64,000 nt of DNA from Trema orientale (GCA_002914845.1 JXTC01000179.1:326957-390956), one strand, 5' to 3'; positions 21,558 to 34,132 are shown, numbered from the stretch's first letter. A program made the numbers and translations. Notes: generated from the letters alone by a model not told the origin.

Positions 21558-23663
21558 ATGGCTTCCTCAGTTGGGAAAGTTGAGCTTCGAACGCTGGGCA
21601 ACACGGGCCTGAAGCTCAGCTGCGTGGGCTTCGGTGCTTCTCCCCTCGGCAATGTCTTCGGGCCCGTCTCCGAAGACGACGCCATCGCCTCTGTTCGCCA
21701 AGCTTTTCGTCTCGGCATCAACTTCTTCGACACCTCTCCGTATGTACTCTACTCGACTCTCTCTTTGAAATGTAGAATCAGGTGCTATCAATTTAGCCCA
21801 ATTGGTCAATTTGGGTTTTGATTGTTTATGACGATTCGAAAATTATTGACAAATTATTTAATTTGGTTGACTGGGGGTTTTTGAGTTTTATTTGTTTTTG
21901 TTTTTTAAATTGTTTATTTTTTCTGTTTTTTTTTTTTTTTTTTTTAAGGTACTATGGGGGAACTTTGTCAGAGAAGGTACTTGGGAAGTCACTAAAGGCA
22001 CTGGGTGTTCCGAGAAATGAGTATATAGTTTCCACAAAGTGTGGAAGGTATGCTGAGGGTTTTGATTTTAGTGCTGATAGAGTGACTAGGAGTATTGATG
22101 AGAGCTTGGCAAGGTTACAGCTTGATTATGTTGATATACTTCAATGTCATGACATTGAGTTTGGCTCCCTAGATCAGGTGTGCTTAGGATTTTTTTTTTT
22201 TTTTTAAATTTTATGTTTTATTTAATTTTTTTTTATGATCTTTCCTCTCATATATGTGGCTTTAATTATGTATAATGTACCACTTTTTGATCTAGAGTTG
22301 GACTGTTTTAGTGTTACTTGATGATGCTTACCCTGATGAATTTTGTGTAATGTGATGTGATTCTTAAGCTGGGGTCTTTGGTTTTTTCTTTCGTTGATAG
22401 ATTGTCAATGAGACGATCCCTGCCCTTCAAAAGTTGAAGGAAGCTGGGAAGATCCGCTTCATTGGCATAACCGGGCTTCCATTGGGAATTTTTACGTATG
22501 TTCTTGATCGGGTGCCACCGGGGACAGTGGATGTGATTCTCTCATATTGTCACTATAGTATTAATGATTCTACCTTGGATGATTTAATACCTTACCTGAA
22601 GAGCAAAGGCGTCGGTGTAATCAGTGCTTCTCCACTTGCAATGGGGCTTCTTACTGAGAGTGGTCCTCCAGAATGGCACCCTGCTTCGTCTGAACTCAAG
22701 GTAGATCTCATTTCTTTCAATACTTTATTTTCCATTGTGCAGACTAATGTGAACAAGTACCAAATTAGAAAGTTCGAGAATAAATGCACCTGCTTGATCT
22801 GTCGGTTGGGACTTGAGTTTCCTTGTATTTTCCAGACTATGATCTATGAAGAGTCATTTTTTGTCATTTTTATTTGTTTGACGGCTATTCTTGAACATAA
22901 GATATCAAACGTATCACTCTAACCGGGTTCAAAGAGGGGTATCACTCTAACCGGGTTCTAACTGGGTTCAAAGAGGGGTATCACTCTAACCGGATTCAAA
23001 GAGGGGTTAATCTCTTTAGAGTTGGGGTTTAGTTAGACTCTTGTGATGTATAAATTAATTGTTTCATAGTTTCTTTACTTTTATATATCCACAGTCTGCA
23101 AGCAAAGCTGCTGTTGGCTGGGGTTTGGTTAGATTCTTGTGATGTATACATTAATTGTTTCACAGTTTCTTGTACTTTTATATATCCACAGTCTGTGTGC
23201 AAAGCTGCTGCCGCCTATAGTAAAGAGAAGGGGAAGAATATTTCAAAGTTAGCCTTGCAATACAGCTTGTCAAATAAAGATATTTCATCGGTGCTGGTTG
23301 GGATGAACTCTATTAGACAGGTCTCTTTTTTTCGTTAGCTTTTACTGCTACATCTGTCAAAACATGTAGTTCGGTTTTGAAGTTTTTGTCTGATCACATT
23401 CATAACACATGCCAGATTTTCAGCCTGGCATTAGTGCAGTTGTAGTAAAAGAACTGCACTCACATTTTTAACTCAAAAGCAAGCGTTTTCTGGTTTTATT
23501 TGAGTTGACATGAATAGCATTTGGTTATCAGGTTGAGGAGAATGTTTCTGCTGCAATAGAACTTGCAAATAATGGGAAGGATGAGGAAACTTTGTCAGAG
23601 GTTGAAGCTATTTTAGAACCAGTGAAGAATCAAACATGGCCTAGTGGAATCCAACAGAGCTGA
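21558..23663 (+). CDS. GALDH: L-galactose dehydrogenase
   Basis: It oxidises L-galactose to L-galactono-1,4-lactone with NAD in the cytosol, the penultimate step of the Smirnoff-Wheeler ascorbate pathway. Five exons: 21558-21739, 21949-22177, 22401-22700, 23192-23320, 23532-23663; 323 residues, close to the usual 319. It is an aldo-keto reductase barrel; the tetrad is visible as D58 (FFDTSP), Y63 (PYYGG), K91 (STKCGRY) and H128 (LQCHD). The C-terminal half has GVGVISASPLAMGLL and ISSVLVGMNSIRQVEEN. Exon 1 splits a codon in PYYGG. Intron 3 is odd: a minisatellite (22922-23010) and a 96-bp tandem copy of the intron end plus exon 4 start. The downstream acceptor is used here because it keeps the conserved KAAAAYSKEKGKNISKLA frame. 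Confidence 0.95.
22922..23010. repeat. Minisatellite in GALDH intron 3
   Basis: About three imperfect copies of a 28-bp unit (ACCGGGTTCAAAGAGGGGTA followed by TCACTCTA), one partly duplicated as ACCGGGTTCTAACTGGG. Confidence 0.85.
23024..23213 (+). repeat. 96-bp tandem duplication across GALDH intron 3/exon 4
   Basis: Copy 1 (23024-23119) and copy 2 (23120-23213) each hold GGGGTTT.., a TATATATCCACAG acceptor and the first codons of exon 4. Use of the copy-1 acceptor (exon from 23095) would read SASKAAVGWGLVRFL then stop, so only copy 2 makes a full protein. Confidence 0.9.
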
Positions 23664-24748
23664 CATCTTCACTGATGTTCTTAAGCTGTATGCACTGGTC
23701 TTCTGGTAACTACTTTATCCTCAGGGAAGCCTAAATTTACTTTAAGGATCTATCCTTATGCGAGAGAAGAAAATAAATATTATATGCAATTGTATCCTGG
23801 TAATCATTATATGTGTGTTGCTCTTGGGAAGAATGCTAGCAGGTAAAATAAATGTCATTTTTCAGTCAAGAAAGATTGCATTGGATCAACCAAATAATGT
23901 TAGCATCCTTTTGTATCTCTCTCGAGAATTTTTCAGAAAGTGAAATTGTCATATGTCGTCATGGTAGGGTGGCGTTTTGTTCTTAAGCATTGTAAATTAT
24001 GTAAACCAATCTTATTTTTGTTGGTGAATAAAGCTGTTATGTTGAAATTGTGTAATACAAAGAATTTTCCTTTGTTATTATCTATTCATTTCCCCAACTC
24101 TACTGGTTTCCATTTTAGCTAGACAAGCTCGTGTGAAGTTCACATGTTAGGGTGTTTTTACCTTTGTGAGAGATGCATTAGTGCAGACAACAGGGAAACG
24201 ATGGACAAGATTTTAGTAGGCAAAGTCTATATACTCTTTAAAGGAAAGAAGCTACTAGGGGACCCACTTTTATAGTACTAATGGTACCCAAAACTTGTTG
24301 CTTTTACCCTAAGTTGGTTTTAGCAACAGATGCATAAGATATGAACTCAAATTTAAGTATGTTACAGAGAAAGATAAGGTAAAAAAGAAAAGGTTGGTGA
24401 TTAAGGGACCTGACGAAGGGTATGGTTGCAAACTTGCAATGTAACGATAAACACTGGCAATGTACTCAATTAAAAAGCAAGTGAACTAAATAAAAGGTTA
24501 AGAAACAAGCTATTATTGTAGGGATGAAAAAATGGAATCTTACACTCTACAGGTATCAAAACTGTTCATCAAATTTATATCCGTTCTTTATTTCTACATG
24601 TCTCTCTCCCTCAACATTTTTAAGTTCTGTTCCAAGCAAGCTTCCTAGCTGTCCTGGTTGCCATGATTTGACTTTGTTGATTAGGAGACCCACATTTCTA
24701 CAATTTTGAAGAAGAAATAGTGTCAAACGGCAATGGCTTTCCTTTCAT
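23664..24748. other. Intergenic between GALDH and SAUR (convergent)
   Basis: It holds the GALDH 3' UTR (AATAAAG-like signal near 24027) and the 3' flank of the first SAUR. No further gene is seen. Confidence 0.45.
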
Positions 24749-25021
24749 TCAATTTAAGCGAAGGAGATTGATGAAGATGTCTTCTCTGCATGGAATGGTT
24801 AGACCACCCATTGGATGGTCGTATCCAAATTCTTCTTCAGCTTGACTCAGCAAATTTTGGAACTCAGGCTGGTTTAAGCATGATATTGGTATCAAAAACC
24901 TCTTCTTTTGGCTTTCTCCAACATAAACTGCACAATATCCCTTTGGGACATCTACAGTTGACAAAGAAGGCCTTCTAAGGAATTTCTTAGCTTGACTAAC
25001 ACCAGGTAGACGAATACCCAT
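24749..25021 (-). CDS. SAUR: SAUR family protein (auxin-responsive)
   Basis: An intronless 90-residue protein, typical of the family. After [17 protein letters not shown] comes the SAUR domain: [50 protein letters not shown] and REDIFINLL. Many SAURs inhibit PP2C.D phosphatases, thereby activating plasma-membrane H+-ATPases and cell expansion. NQPEF replaces the usual NHPxF. A TATATATATATA stretch lies about 140 bp upstream (25161-25176). It is the only one of the four SAURs here on the minus strand. Confidence 0.93.
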   Translation of the reverse strand: MGIRLPGVSQAKKFLRRPSLSTVDVPKGYCAVYVGESQKKRFLIPISCLNQPEFQNLLSQAEEEFGYDHPMGGLTIPCREDIFINLLRLN

Positions 25022-27620
25022 GTTTTTATATGTGTACCTCTGCTAGAAGATGAACAAGGAAAGAAAAAAGAGACTAATATATTCAAAAACCAAGAGAGTT
25101 TTGCAAGTTTTGAGTGCGTGAAGTCTTGTGTTGCTGCTCTTCAGCTCAAGTTATTTGCGTGTATATATATATATATGCCATGTTATGAAGAAAACTTTTT
25201 TCAACATGTAGAGTGAGGTGGGCCTACTGTGGAACATGAGCTGGTGAGGACTCACATGGAGTTGTCCTCCAATTCATCATTGTAGTGACAGAACTTAGAC
25301 GAAAACCATAAAAATTTTGTGGGGGTATAGAGAGCCAACACAGAACTCCACTCTGCATTAGAAAAGTTCGGGGTTAGAGAAAATCTCCTTTGTTTAAGCA
25401 AAGCAGCCTTTGACCTGGGGATTATAGACATGCTTGGGACATATACAAGATAATATAGGAAAAAAAGAAAGAAGAAAAAAAAAAAGAGAAAGAGTTGATA
25501 GACTTTCTGCATACTTAGCGCGCACGGTTGAGAAATCCAGCTAAAAGTGTCATCCTAATCCAAAATCTGCTGCAGATATAGAATAGTTATCAAGAACCGT
25601 TTTGGCCATTAATCTTAAATGGAGTGGTTGGTGCAGAGACAATAGCAAATGGTGTTTTCCTTAGAAAATATGTCGAGAGTAATCACATGGTTTTGTCACC
25701 CACTTGATGATAATATTTGATATGCTTTCAGGCTACTCTGCTTGGTTTGTTTGAGCAAATTATCATGGCCTACCATGTATAAAACAGTGTACGGTTCCTG
25801 TATTGAAAGCTATAACCAATGTACCACTGTCTGTTGATCAACATTATGCAGACCATTTGGACTAAAATTAATAGGTAGAGACTACTAGACCTTGGATATT
25901 TTTTCAAGCAGACACAGAAGTCAGAATATGGGTTTCTTATCAACTTGTAATTAGCCAATGTCTTGCAATGTTTTGTGAAAAGAACAAGTCAGATGTTGGA
26001 GATTCCTCGTTCCTGCCTGAATTCAAATCCGTGATAGGTCGATGGGAAGCATTTAACCAACGTAAGTTAACATATAATATCTTTCTATAATGTCAAAGAC
26101 CTTAAATTCAATTTGAGTACTACAAAAGACAGTTATGGCTTTGATGGATGAGTTATGTGCTTTTAATTTCATTTAAGTATGCCATTTGAAAACTAGATAG
26201 CTTGTTAGTCACACTCATTTAAGAATAGTGAAGCTTTAGTCTTCAGAGAAACCACTGAATTTGATCTAAAAGAGACAATGGTAAGTGGTAGTTGAGTTGA
26301 TTGATCAGCCTCACTTCTAATGTCCTCAAACACTTGAAAGAAACCCGAGCTACCTTTTTTGATTTGATGGTGATCTATAGGGTACGTGCTTCGTCCCATG
26401 TTTGTACATATGACTAAAGGACTACACTAGTATCTTGGATTTATCATTTCGGGGACTGAAGCACACTATTTAATCCGTCTCTGACAATGCATCATGAAAA
26501 TAAGCCCAAATATTACTGTAAAGTTGATGTAAACATGGTGAAAAAATTTGAATCTTGATTACTTGGTTTTTAGTATAATGGATAACGTACTTCATCCTTA
26601 TTTGAGATTTTGAGTAATATCTCCTTTATGCATGATTGAGAACCAGGAAGAGCTAGTTTTCTTCTTCTTTGGCCAATTAGAATTGCTTTAAGCAATGTTT
26701 AAACAAGTTTCAATTTGTATCCTCTTACCAATCTACATAGGATTCCTACTTATCAAAGTTCTTCCTTCTTTGTTCCAGAGTAATTGAATATACAATTTAA
26801 TCGAACTAACAAACATTTGGCCAACTGGCTTCATCTCTCAAGTAGACCCCAAACTAACATTATTTGGTCAAAGAACCTTTTTATCAGTAATATGAAAAAG
26901 GGAGAAAATGCTATGATAGGAAATATTCTTGTGCAAAGAAAAAGCTTCTTGAATCATTTAGGACTAGATTGGCTCAACTAAAATATGCCCATGTGAGCGA
27001 GTCAAGAAGGGACCCAATAAATGATATAGCTGAAACAGGAAACTAATGAATACAGACCAGGTTTTGGATAATTGCTGGGGCTACAATCAGCTAAAAGGCT
27101 TATTGGTTGGTTCTAACAAAAAAATAAAAAGCCACTAAATAGCCCGAGTCCAAGTTCAGTGCTTCAATGAATGAGTAAGTGAATCATAATGTCCTCCTTA
27201 TTGATACTGCCCTTCAAATGTCAAGGACATGCCTAGCACAAAAAAGGGTAGTCCTTTATTAGTTGAAGTATTCAGTACATAAAAAATACACATATCTTTC
27301 AAGTTGCACCACTCTTTTCTTTTGGTACAAATTTGGTGGTAGGGAAAGATGTCTTGGAACTCATTCGGACAGGACCATGTGAGTCTTCAGCAAGAGGTTC
27401 ACCTGATATGTTTCTAAACATTCTCTCATTGAGCTCTCTCTCTCTCACTCATCACAATCATACTCACTTTTAAGGTTTCGAGTCTCTCTATATATATATA
27501 TATTATGTGTAGCTAGTGATAAATGCCAACTCAAACCAAAGTCTTGACTCAATCACTACAACTTTTCCATCACTTCTACCAACCTTAAGTTGGACTCAAT
27601 TTGCCTTTTCTTTCCTTAAG
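25022..27620. other. Intergenic between SAUR genes (divergent)
   Basis: 2.6 kb holding the promoters of the flanking SAURs. A CT/TA run at 27428-27505 ends in the TATA stretch of the plus-strand SAUR. Small ORFs (for example 25252-25512) have low-complexity composition and no family likeness. Nothing else is recognised. Confidence 0.45.
27488..27503 (+). promoter_or_regulatory. TATA box of second SAUR
   Basis: A (TA)n run, CTATATATATATATAT, lies about 130 bp before the SAUR ATG at 27621. Confidence 0.45.
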
Positions 27621-27929
27621 ATGGGTATCGGGTTGAAGGGGATAGCTCAAGCCAAGCATAAACTCCAGAGAACTCTTTCAGCAAGATATGGGACAGTTTC
27701 AGCCAATATTAGTAGTGATGTTCCCAAAGGCCATTTTGCTGTTTATGTTGGAGAAACACAAAAGAAGAGGTTTGTCATCCCAATATCTTACTTGAACCAT
27801 CCTTTGTTCCAGGACTTGCTAAACCGAGCCGAGGAAGAATTCGGATTCGATCATCCTACAGGTGGTCTCACAATTCCCTGCACTGAAGACTACTTCATCG
27901 GTCTAACTTCAGCTCTAAGTTGTTCATAG
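27621..27929 (+). CDS. SAUR: SAUR family protein (auxin-responsive)
   Basis: Intronless, 102 residues. The start at 27621 was chosen because [17 protein letters not shown] matches the family N-terminus; the open frame extends 35 codons further upstream but overlaps the TATA/leader region. The SAUR domain is complete: [57 protein letters not shown]. It probably acts on PP2C.D phosphatases in auxin-driven growth. No missing core residue is seen. Confidence 0.94.
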   Translation: MGIGLKGIAQAKHKLQRTLSARYGTVSANISSDVPKGHFAVYVGETQKKRFVIPISYLNHPLFQDLLNRAEEEFGFDHPTGGLTIPCTEDYFIGLTSALSCS

Positions 27930-30900
27930 TGTCACACATTAGTTAACTATTTTGGCCCATTGGGAGCCATATTCTTAACTTGTCTTTTCATTTCTCTTGC
28001 GGGAAAAAAAAAAAATTGAGACTGAAAATCCAGAATGTCTCATCTATTCATCCCATGTGATGTTTTTGTAATCGTATAAAAACCCAAAAAAAAAAAAAAA
28101 AAATTACCATTAAAATTGCACGGAGATTTTCTCTGCTGTCCGCAATGTGACACTGTGTTATAAAGTTCGAGCAAGCCATCTTTTGCATTAGAAGTGTTGA
28201 GTTTATATATGCTGTAAAAAATAATTTGCCTAGCTAGAAGAGTTACATTTAAAGGCACAACATGTAAAAAGATATAAGAGAAAGCTAGTAACTGTTACTT
28301 GCAGTCAATTTTTCCAAGATAACTTACATTTTTTTATTAAAATGTTAATACTATTCTCGAGATTCTGTAATGAAACAAATTTTTTTTTCCCCTTTAAATT
28401 ATAGTAACTCCTACTCAGAAGTCGGAACCAGGGAAGCAGTTAAAATGTTACATAGGTTTTCTCTTCTATGAATTGGTAGCCTCCCCTGTTTCTAGTTCAA
28501 GTTTTGGAGAGGCTTTAGGTAGTTGCTAATGAGTCAGTGAATCAGATTTCCAACGTAACGGATTTACTGGCCTCCTGAATCTCAGGCCAAAACCCACAGC
28601 CTTGAATATCGATCCTCCTCCTTAAAGGGTCATGATTGGTTCTGTTGCAGGCCATAAATATTGTCTCAGTCTTCTCCACTTCGTTTTTCGTGATTGGTCC
28701 ACTTCTTCATGCGGTACCCTTTTCCTTTTGTGGTATCATTCTGTTTTACTGCATACAAAATGCTAGATAACTTCCTACGAAAAACCAAATCTAAGACCTT
28801 TTCCGAAAAAAAAAGGTGCACTAATGCCAAGTTTTTGCATGCTAGAGTGCCAAAACGCTAAATTAAGGATATAATTTTTGGGTTATAGTACTCCAACATA
28901 TGTACTTTAATATTATTTTTATTAAGAAAAAGTTTTCATCCAATTAACCATATTATTATTCTATGATCTAAATTCACATAAATATTAGAGCTCCTATAAT
29001 CACGCTTAGGGAGAGTAATCACGCTCCTATGATTACGTCTAAAGAGGGTAATCACGTTGGTCGCTTCCATCTTCTTTTTTTTTTTTCTATCAAAAAAAAA
29101 AAATTCACATACACATACAATATTCTAAATTTAGAGCTCATACTAAATATTAGCATACAACATTTTGGTTGTCACAATACTAAAATTTGGTATTGAGATG
29201 TCCATTAGAGATGCTTTAATGTAGATTTGTGAAACATATGACTTCTTTATGGGATTATAAGAAATGGGTAAGCTAAAAAAACTGTGAATTAAAATCTCTA
29301 GAATCAGATATGTAAATATGATATTGGCTTTCTTTTCATTTAGGCATGTTTTGCGGCTTTTACTGTTTAGGTGGACATTGTATAAAACACTCATGATAAG
29401 TCCACATGCGCGGTGCCTAAAAACCGAGAGTGATATCACATGACTCTGCCAGTAGCCCCCACAGATGACCCTTTTTAGATTAACAGAACGACTAACTATT
29501 AATAATTTGTTATACATTACGAAAATTCACATGAAGATTGAAGAGAGTGACTCTTGCAATCCAGGTCTAGCCTATTTGTTTTTCCCAATGTTAAATGGAT
29601 AAGCACAACATCCAGAAAAGACATAAAAGTGCATACTTAGGCACACAAGGAAGGAATATTTTTACTACGCAGGAGTAATAAGCAATTAAGCCAATTGGGT
29701 GGATGTATATGACATCAAAAGTGAGACATGTCTAATTCCAAAGCATATTAATTCAGTCATCATAGGGTCATAGGGTCTTTATTCTCTCAACGGGACTAAA
29801 TCGGGCGCCTGTTATTCATTAGTTATATATATATATAATATATGCGGAAAACAGTGGGCGAAAGTTTCCTTCTTATAAATGTTGTTCCACCAGATTGTGG
29901 TATATAGGTACCTGAAACGACCCACAAATTCTATTCTGCCTAGCTAGGACAAAGTACATGTTGAAAAGTACCCAATTCCTACTTATATTGAAAAGTACCC
30001 AATTCCTACTTCTGTACTCAAAACATCGAATTTTTATATAACATTTTAAAAAGAAAAATAAAAGGGGGGGAAAAAAAAAGTATCCTTTAGAAGGAGATCA
30101 GGTTAATTAGTTTGGCTTTCTCATGGACCTAGTACTTTTATTGTGGGAACATACAGCTAGCTCTGGATATTCTCTGACCAAATATACGTGCGAAAAGAAA
30201 AATGTAAGACAACAGAATCCATAACAGAAAACTGAGCTGATTAGAAAAGTCGCTTAGATATGAAAAAGTATAATGATTATTGATAAGTCAAATTAGAGAT
30301 TGACATTAAAACAACTAAAGGAATAGATAACATGGGTAAATATATATTGGCTTTCCGAATAATATGTTATTATAAATCCGCAGCCATGCACGAAAACCAT
30401 ATTGGCCGCTTTTTGAGCCAATATATAAATCTGCATGGACAACGATTTCGGAGCCATATGTTTTGACTCACTGACGCTTATATAATCGACATTTCGACGT
30501 CAAGTACGTACTACTGTCACACTAGTCTCTCAAGTCATATATGTGCACATATTATATATGATAATCAGTATGATCAGACTCACATGCATACATTGTATTG
30601 CCATGTGCAGTATATGTCAATCAAGAGAGAGAAAGTGACCACAAAATACTCAGGTGGTTTATGAAGGTATGGGCATTACAATAAGCAACGAGAAGCAAAT
30701 TGAACCGTGTTATATAATAATATATATTTTAAGATAAGGGAAATTATTAAATATTAGAACTTAGAACCATAATATATTATACTAATATCATAAATGAATT
30801 ATCGAGGGATAAATATCTAGAATCTAGATATTAATATATATATATATATATATATATAACTTCTTCACTGGGTAACGGACGTCAATACACGTCAATAACT

Positions 30901-31161
30901 GATCATCAAAGAAACAGTTGATCGTCATGTGGGCATGCAATTAAATATTTCATTAGCTGGCTACAATATATTACTCATTTTATTATATATGTTACATGAT
31001 ATCTGGGTTTCATCAGTTTGGCCATGTAATAATACCAAATCCAACAAAATTAAATCTATAATAAAAGCAATATCTGCCCACATTACTCCTATATGGTAGT
31101 ACTATAAATACACTTGTGTGAGGATCTAAATATATACACTAAGTTATAAATTAAACAAAAT
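27930..31161. other. Intergenic between SAUR genes
   Basis: 3.2 kb, AT-rich. 28990-29055 repeats an ATAATCACGCT-like unit three to four times. 29950-30010 has a 26-bp tandem duplication of TTGAAAAGTACCCAATTCC. TA microsatellites are at 29826 and 30834-30860. The small ORF at 29143-29517 (minus) shows no family features. No gene is seen. Confidence 0.45.
31103..31110 (+). promoter_or_regulatory. TATA box of third SAUR
   Basis: TATAAATA, 52 bp before the ATG at 31162. Confidence 0.6.
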
Positions 31162-31527
31162 ATGGGAATTCGTCTGCCGGAGATGGTTCTTCATGCTAAG
31201 CACATTATTCAACGCCGGTCTTCGGCCTCGAAGCAACGGTTTTCCGCCGCTCATGACCACCACCATCATCATAAACATGATCATCATCATAAACATGATC
31301 ATCATCATGTGGTGCCAAAGGGACATTTTGCTGTGTATGTTGGGGAAGAGAATCAGAAAATGAAGAAGCGATTTGTGGTTCCAATCTCATATTTGAAGCA
31401 TCCTTCATTCCAAGATTTGTTGTTTAAGGCTGCAGAAGAGTTTGGTTTCGATCATTCAATGGGTCCCATTACGATTCCTTGTGCTGAAGAGGATTTCATC
31501 AATCTCACTTCTTGTCTAAATTCCTAG
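31162..31527 (+). CDS. SAUR: SAUR family protein with His-rich insert
   Basis: Intronless, 121 residues, longer than its neighbours because of an insert between the N-terminal helix ([19 protein letters not shown]) and the SAUR domain. Residues 31-49 are almost all His with Asp and Lys, encoded by a tandem CATCATCATAAACATGAT repeat. The domain follows: [66 protein letters not shown] differs from the usual HPxGGLTIPC. It is expected to act like other SAURs; the His run could bind metal ions, which is speculation. Confidence 0.93.
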   Translation: MGIRLPEMVLHAKHIIQRRSSASKQRFSAAHDHHHHHKHDHHHKHDHHHVVPKGHFAVYVGEENQKMKKRFVVPISYLKHPSFQDLLFKAAEEFGFDHSMGPITIPCAEEDFINLTSCLNS

Positions 31528-33114
31528 AGTTACCATAAATTAGCCAAAAAAGGAAAAAAAAAAGTTTTTAGTTGTTCCTAATTTTCTCAATATACATGTA
31601 AATAAATTAGTGTGCAAGGGAGATAGCTAGCTAGGGGTTAAGAAACCAGAGTCATATATGTTTAAGTTTAACTGCTTTGTATTATATATATATATATAAT
31701 TATTCAATTACTTCTTCTTGTATTGGATTCAAAACAAAGTTATATATTGATACACTGAACAACATATAACAATGTTCACAATAGTAGCAAAGACCGATAT
31801 ATATGTACATGTTTATTTATTACGAAATAATTTAAGAAAGGTCAGGCATGCGCCCATTTCTTTGGAAATACTTAATTATTAACGACTTCCTATAAATTAA
31901 CATCCATGCGTACTTCTCGGAAAAGTCAACAATATGATGTTTAGTAAAGCCCCTTTGCGTATTATTAGGCAATCATGAATATTTCAGCAACCATAAGAAA
32001 GACAGGTCAGACTCAAAGCTAGGGAGCCTCAGAATTAACTACTGCGTAACAAAATTTACGTATATTATATAGTCAATTCATAATCTGCGTAACGGGACAT
32101 TGGCTACATAAAACTGATTTATTCTGTCTTTTCTTTTTCCTTTTTATAAGCAGACATAGGATATATGTATATATATATATATACTTTTACAGTACTAACC
32201 AACATAGTGAAGTTAGTTTACGTATTAGTTCTTATAAAGGATTTTACACGGTTTATATATATATAACTAAATATGATATTAAGGATATCAATAACTTTTC
32301 TAAAAACTTATACTAATAATATAGCTTTCAACTACATAAATTTAAAAAGTGTGATCCATTTTAAGATAAAGTATGGTTGAAGGTTGATTACATATATTAA
32401 GTCAACTTTTTAGTGTCGTATATAGTAATTGTTTTCCCCCTGCAGACTGAGACAATTAGAAAAAGATAAGACTCGAGATATAAGACCTGCGTCGATTAAA
32501 TCATGTCAAATAACCAAATCCAAAATTTAACTACTAAGAAGTGTGTAGTGACTAGCTAGGAGACCCATGAAACTCATCGATCCAAGCTGTACATATGTCA
32601 GTTTATGTTAAAAATAAGCAAATAAACACATAAAAGGCTGTATACATTGCNNNNNNNNNNNNNTACGTTGTTTTTAGGCTTCTTTTTCTTTGCTGGAATT
32701 TTGAATTTTCTCTTTCTTTTGCCTTGAATTACAGTTAGTCCCCATTTAATGTGATCATATCATTGCTGCAGAACTACATACAACTTCCACTTCATACCCT
32801 TTTCTTCCCATTTATTACACTCTATCTTTTATTTTCATATATATATATATATGTGTGTTATAATAAAAAGAAGCTGTTTCAGCATAACTGGTCATAAATA
32901 TAAAAATTGCTAGGCTGCTGATCTCCCAATTTCCAGTGTACGGCCTCCTGTTTTAATGCATTGAAATGAGGAGAAAATCACTAATATATATAGAATAGCA
33001 TGTGAAATTATTATTTTTTTTAATAATTCTATGTCATAACTCCAAAGGAATAAGGCTGGGCCCTGCTTTAGGCTATTGATATTTTAGTAATTTGGTTTGA
33101 CATATAAGAGACTA
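31528..33114. other. Intergenic with assembly gap
   Basis: AT-rich with several (TA)n runs (31684, 32167, 32839). No coding region is seen. Confidence 0.45.
32651..32663. other. Assembly gap (13 N)
   Basis: Thirteen unknown bases; the true gap size may differ. Confidence 0.99.
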
Positions 33115-33961
33115 GGCTATGTTTGGTAGGAAGGAAAAAGGAGAGGAAAGAAAAGTTTTGATGGAAAAGTGGAGGGAAATAAATTTTTGGGTTGTTTGGT
33201 AGAAGGGAAAAAGGAAAGGAAGAGAAAAGGGGAGGGAAAAAAGTGGTGAGACCCACTCAAATATTTTCCTCCCAAAAATGGAGAGAAAAGGGGGAAGAAA
33301 AGTTTTTTACTCATGTTTTAAAGTGAATTTACCAAACTAACCTTGTATACTACTTTTAGGCTATGTTTGGTAGAGAGGAAAGAAAGTAGGAGGGAAGGAA
33401 AAATTAGGAGAGAAAGAAAATATGTAAGATGGAAAGGAAAGTGTCTTTCCTCAATTATTGTTTGGTATGTAGGAAGGAAAGAAAATTAGTATATTTTAAA
33501 ATGACTATTTTGCCCTTTTTATTAAAATTTTAAAAATAGTATACAAGGTTAATTTGGTAAATTTACTTTAAAATATTTGTAAAAAAACTTTTTCTCTCCC
33601 TTTTCTCTCCATTTTTGGAAGGAAAATATTAGAGTGGGTCCCACTATATTTTTCCCTCCCATTTTCTCTTCCATTTTCTCTTCCCTTCCCTTTTCCCTCT
33701 TACCAAACAACCCAAAATTTTTTTTCCCTCCACTTTTCCCTCAATACTTTTCCTTCCTCTCCCTTTTCCTTCCTACCAAACATAGCCTTAAAATTTAAAT
33801 AAAAATGGCAAAACATTCATTTTAAAATATACTAGTTTTCTTTCCTTCCTACATACCAAACAACAATAGAGGAAATGCATTTTCCTTTCCATCTTACATA
33901 TTTTCTTTCTCTCCTAATTTTTCTTTCCCTCCTACTTTCTTTCCTCTCTACCAAACATAGC
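33115..33961. mobile_element. Interleaved pair of Tourist/Harbinger-like MITEs
   Basis: GGCTATGTTTGGTAG occurs at 33115 and 33359, and its complement ends at 33787 and 33961. Arm A (33115-33352) is the reverse complement of 33538-33787 (A'), and arm B (33359-33535) is the reverse complement of 33788-33961 (B'), giving the order A B A' B'. B..B' is flanked by TTA on both sides, A..A' by CTA and TTA, fitting the 3-bp target duplication of PIF/Harbinger elements. The arms are rich in GGAAAGGAAAG. No ORF is present. Confidence 0.75.
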
Positions 33962-34004
33962 TTAAGAGAGAGAAATTGAGCCGTTTGAGCTAAATGAGCA
34001 AAGC

Positions 34005-34010
34005 CACGTG
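34005..34010. promoter_or_regulatory. G-box upstream of fourth SAUR
   Basis: GCCACGTGAA lies about 270 bp before the SAUR ATG; PIF/BZR-type factors bind this core in growth genes. Inferred from motif and position. Confidence 0.35.
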
Positions 34011-34124
34011 AATCTCTTGATGATATATGGGACCCTCTAAGCTTACCTGGGTGTCAGTCTTGGTGACCTCACATCCACCTGGCGGTTCTTGCAAATTGTA
34101 CAACTCTTATAAGTTATAACTCCC

Positions 34125-34132
34125 TATAAATA
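34125..34132 (+). promoter_or_regulatory. TATA box of fourth SAUR
   Basis: CCCTATAAATACC, about 150 bp before the ATG at 34278, a strong TATA match. Confidence 0.65.

Noticed and set aside
23095..23140. Upstream copy of GALDH exon 4 as the real exon
   Set aside because: It reads into a stop after 15 codons; the copy at 23192 keeps the conserved frame.
25252..25512. 86-residue minus frame
   Set aside because: Phe/Leu low-complexity start from an A/T-rich run and no recognisable domain.
29143..29517. 124-residue minus frame between SAUR genes
   Set aside because: Composition like translated AT-rich noncoding DNA, no motif, no splice context.
33068..33314. Ser/Phe/Pro-rich minus frames
   Set aside because: They are translations of the GGAAAG-rich MITE arm.
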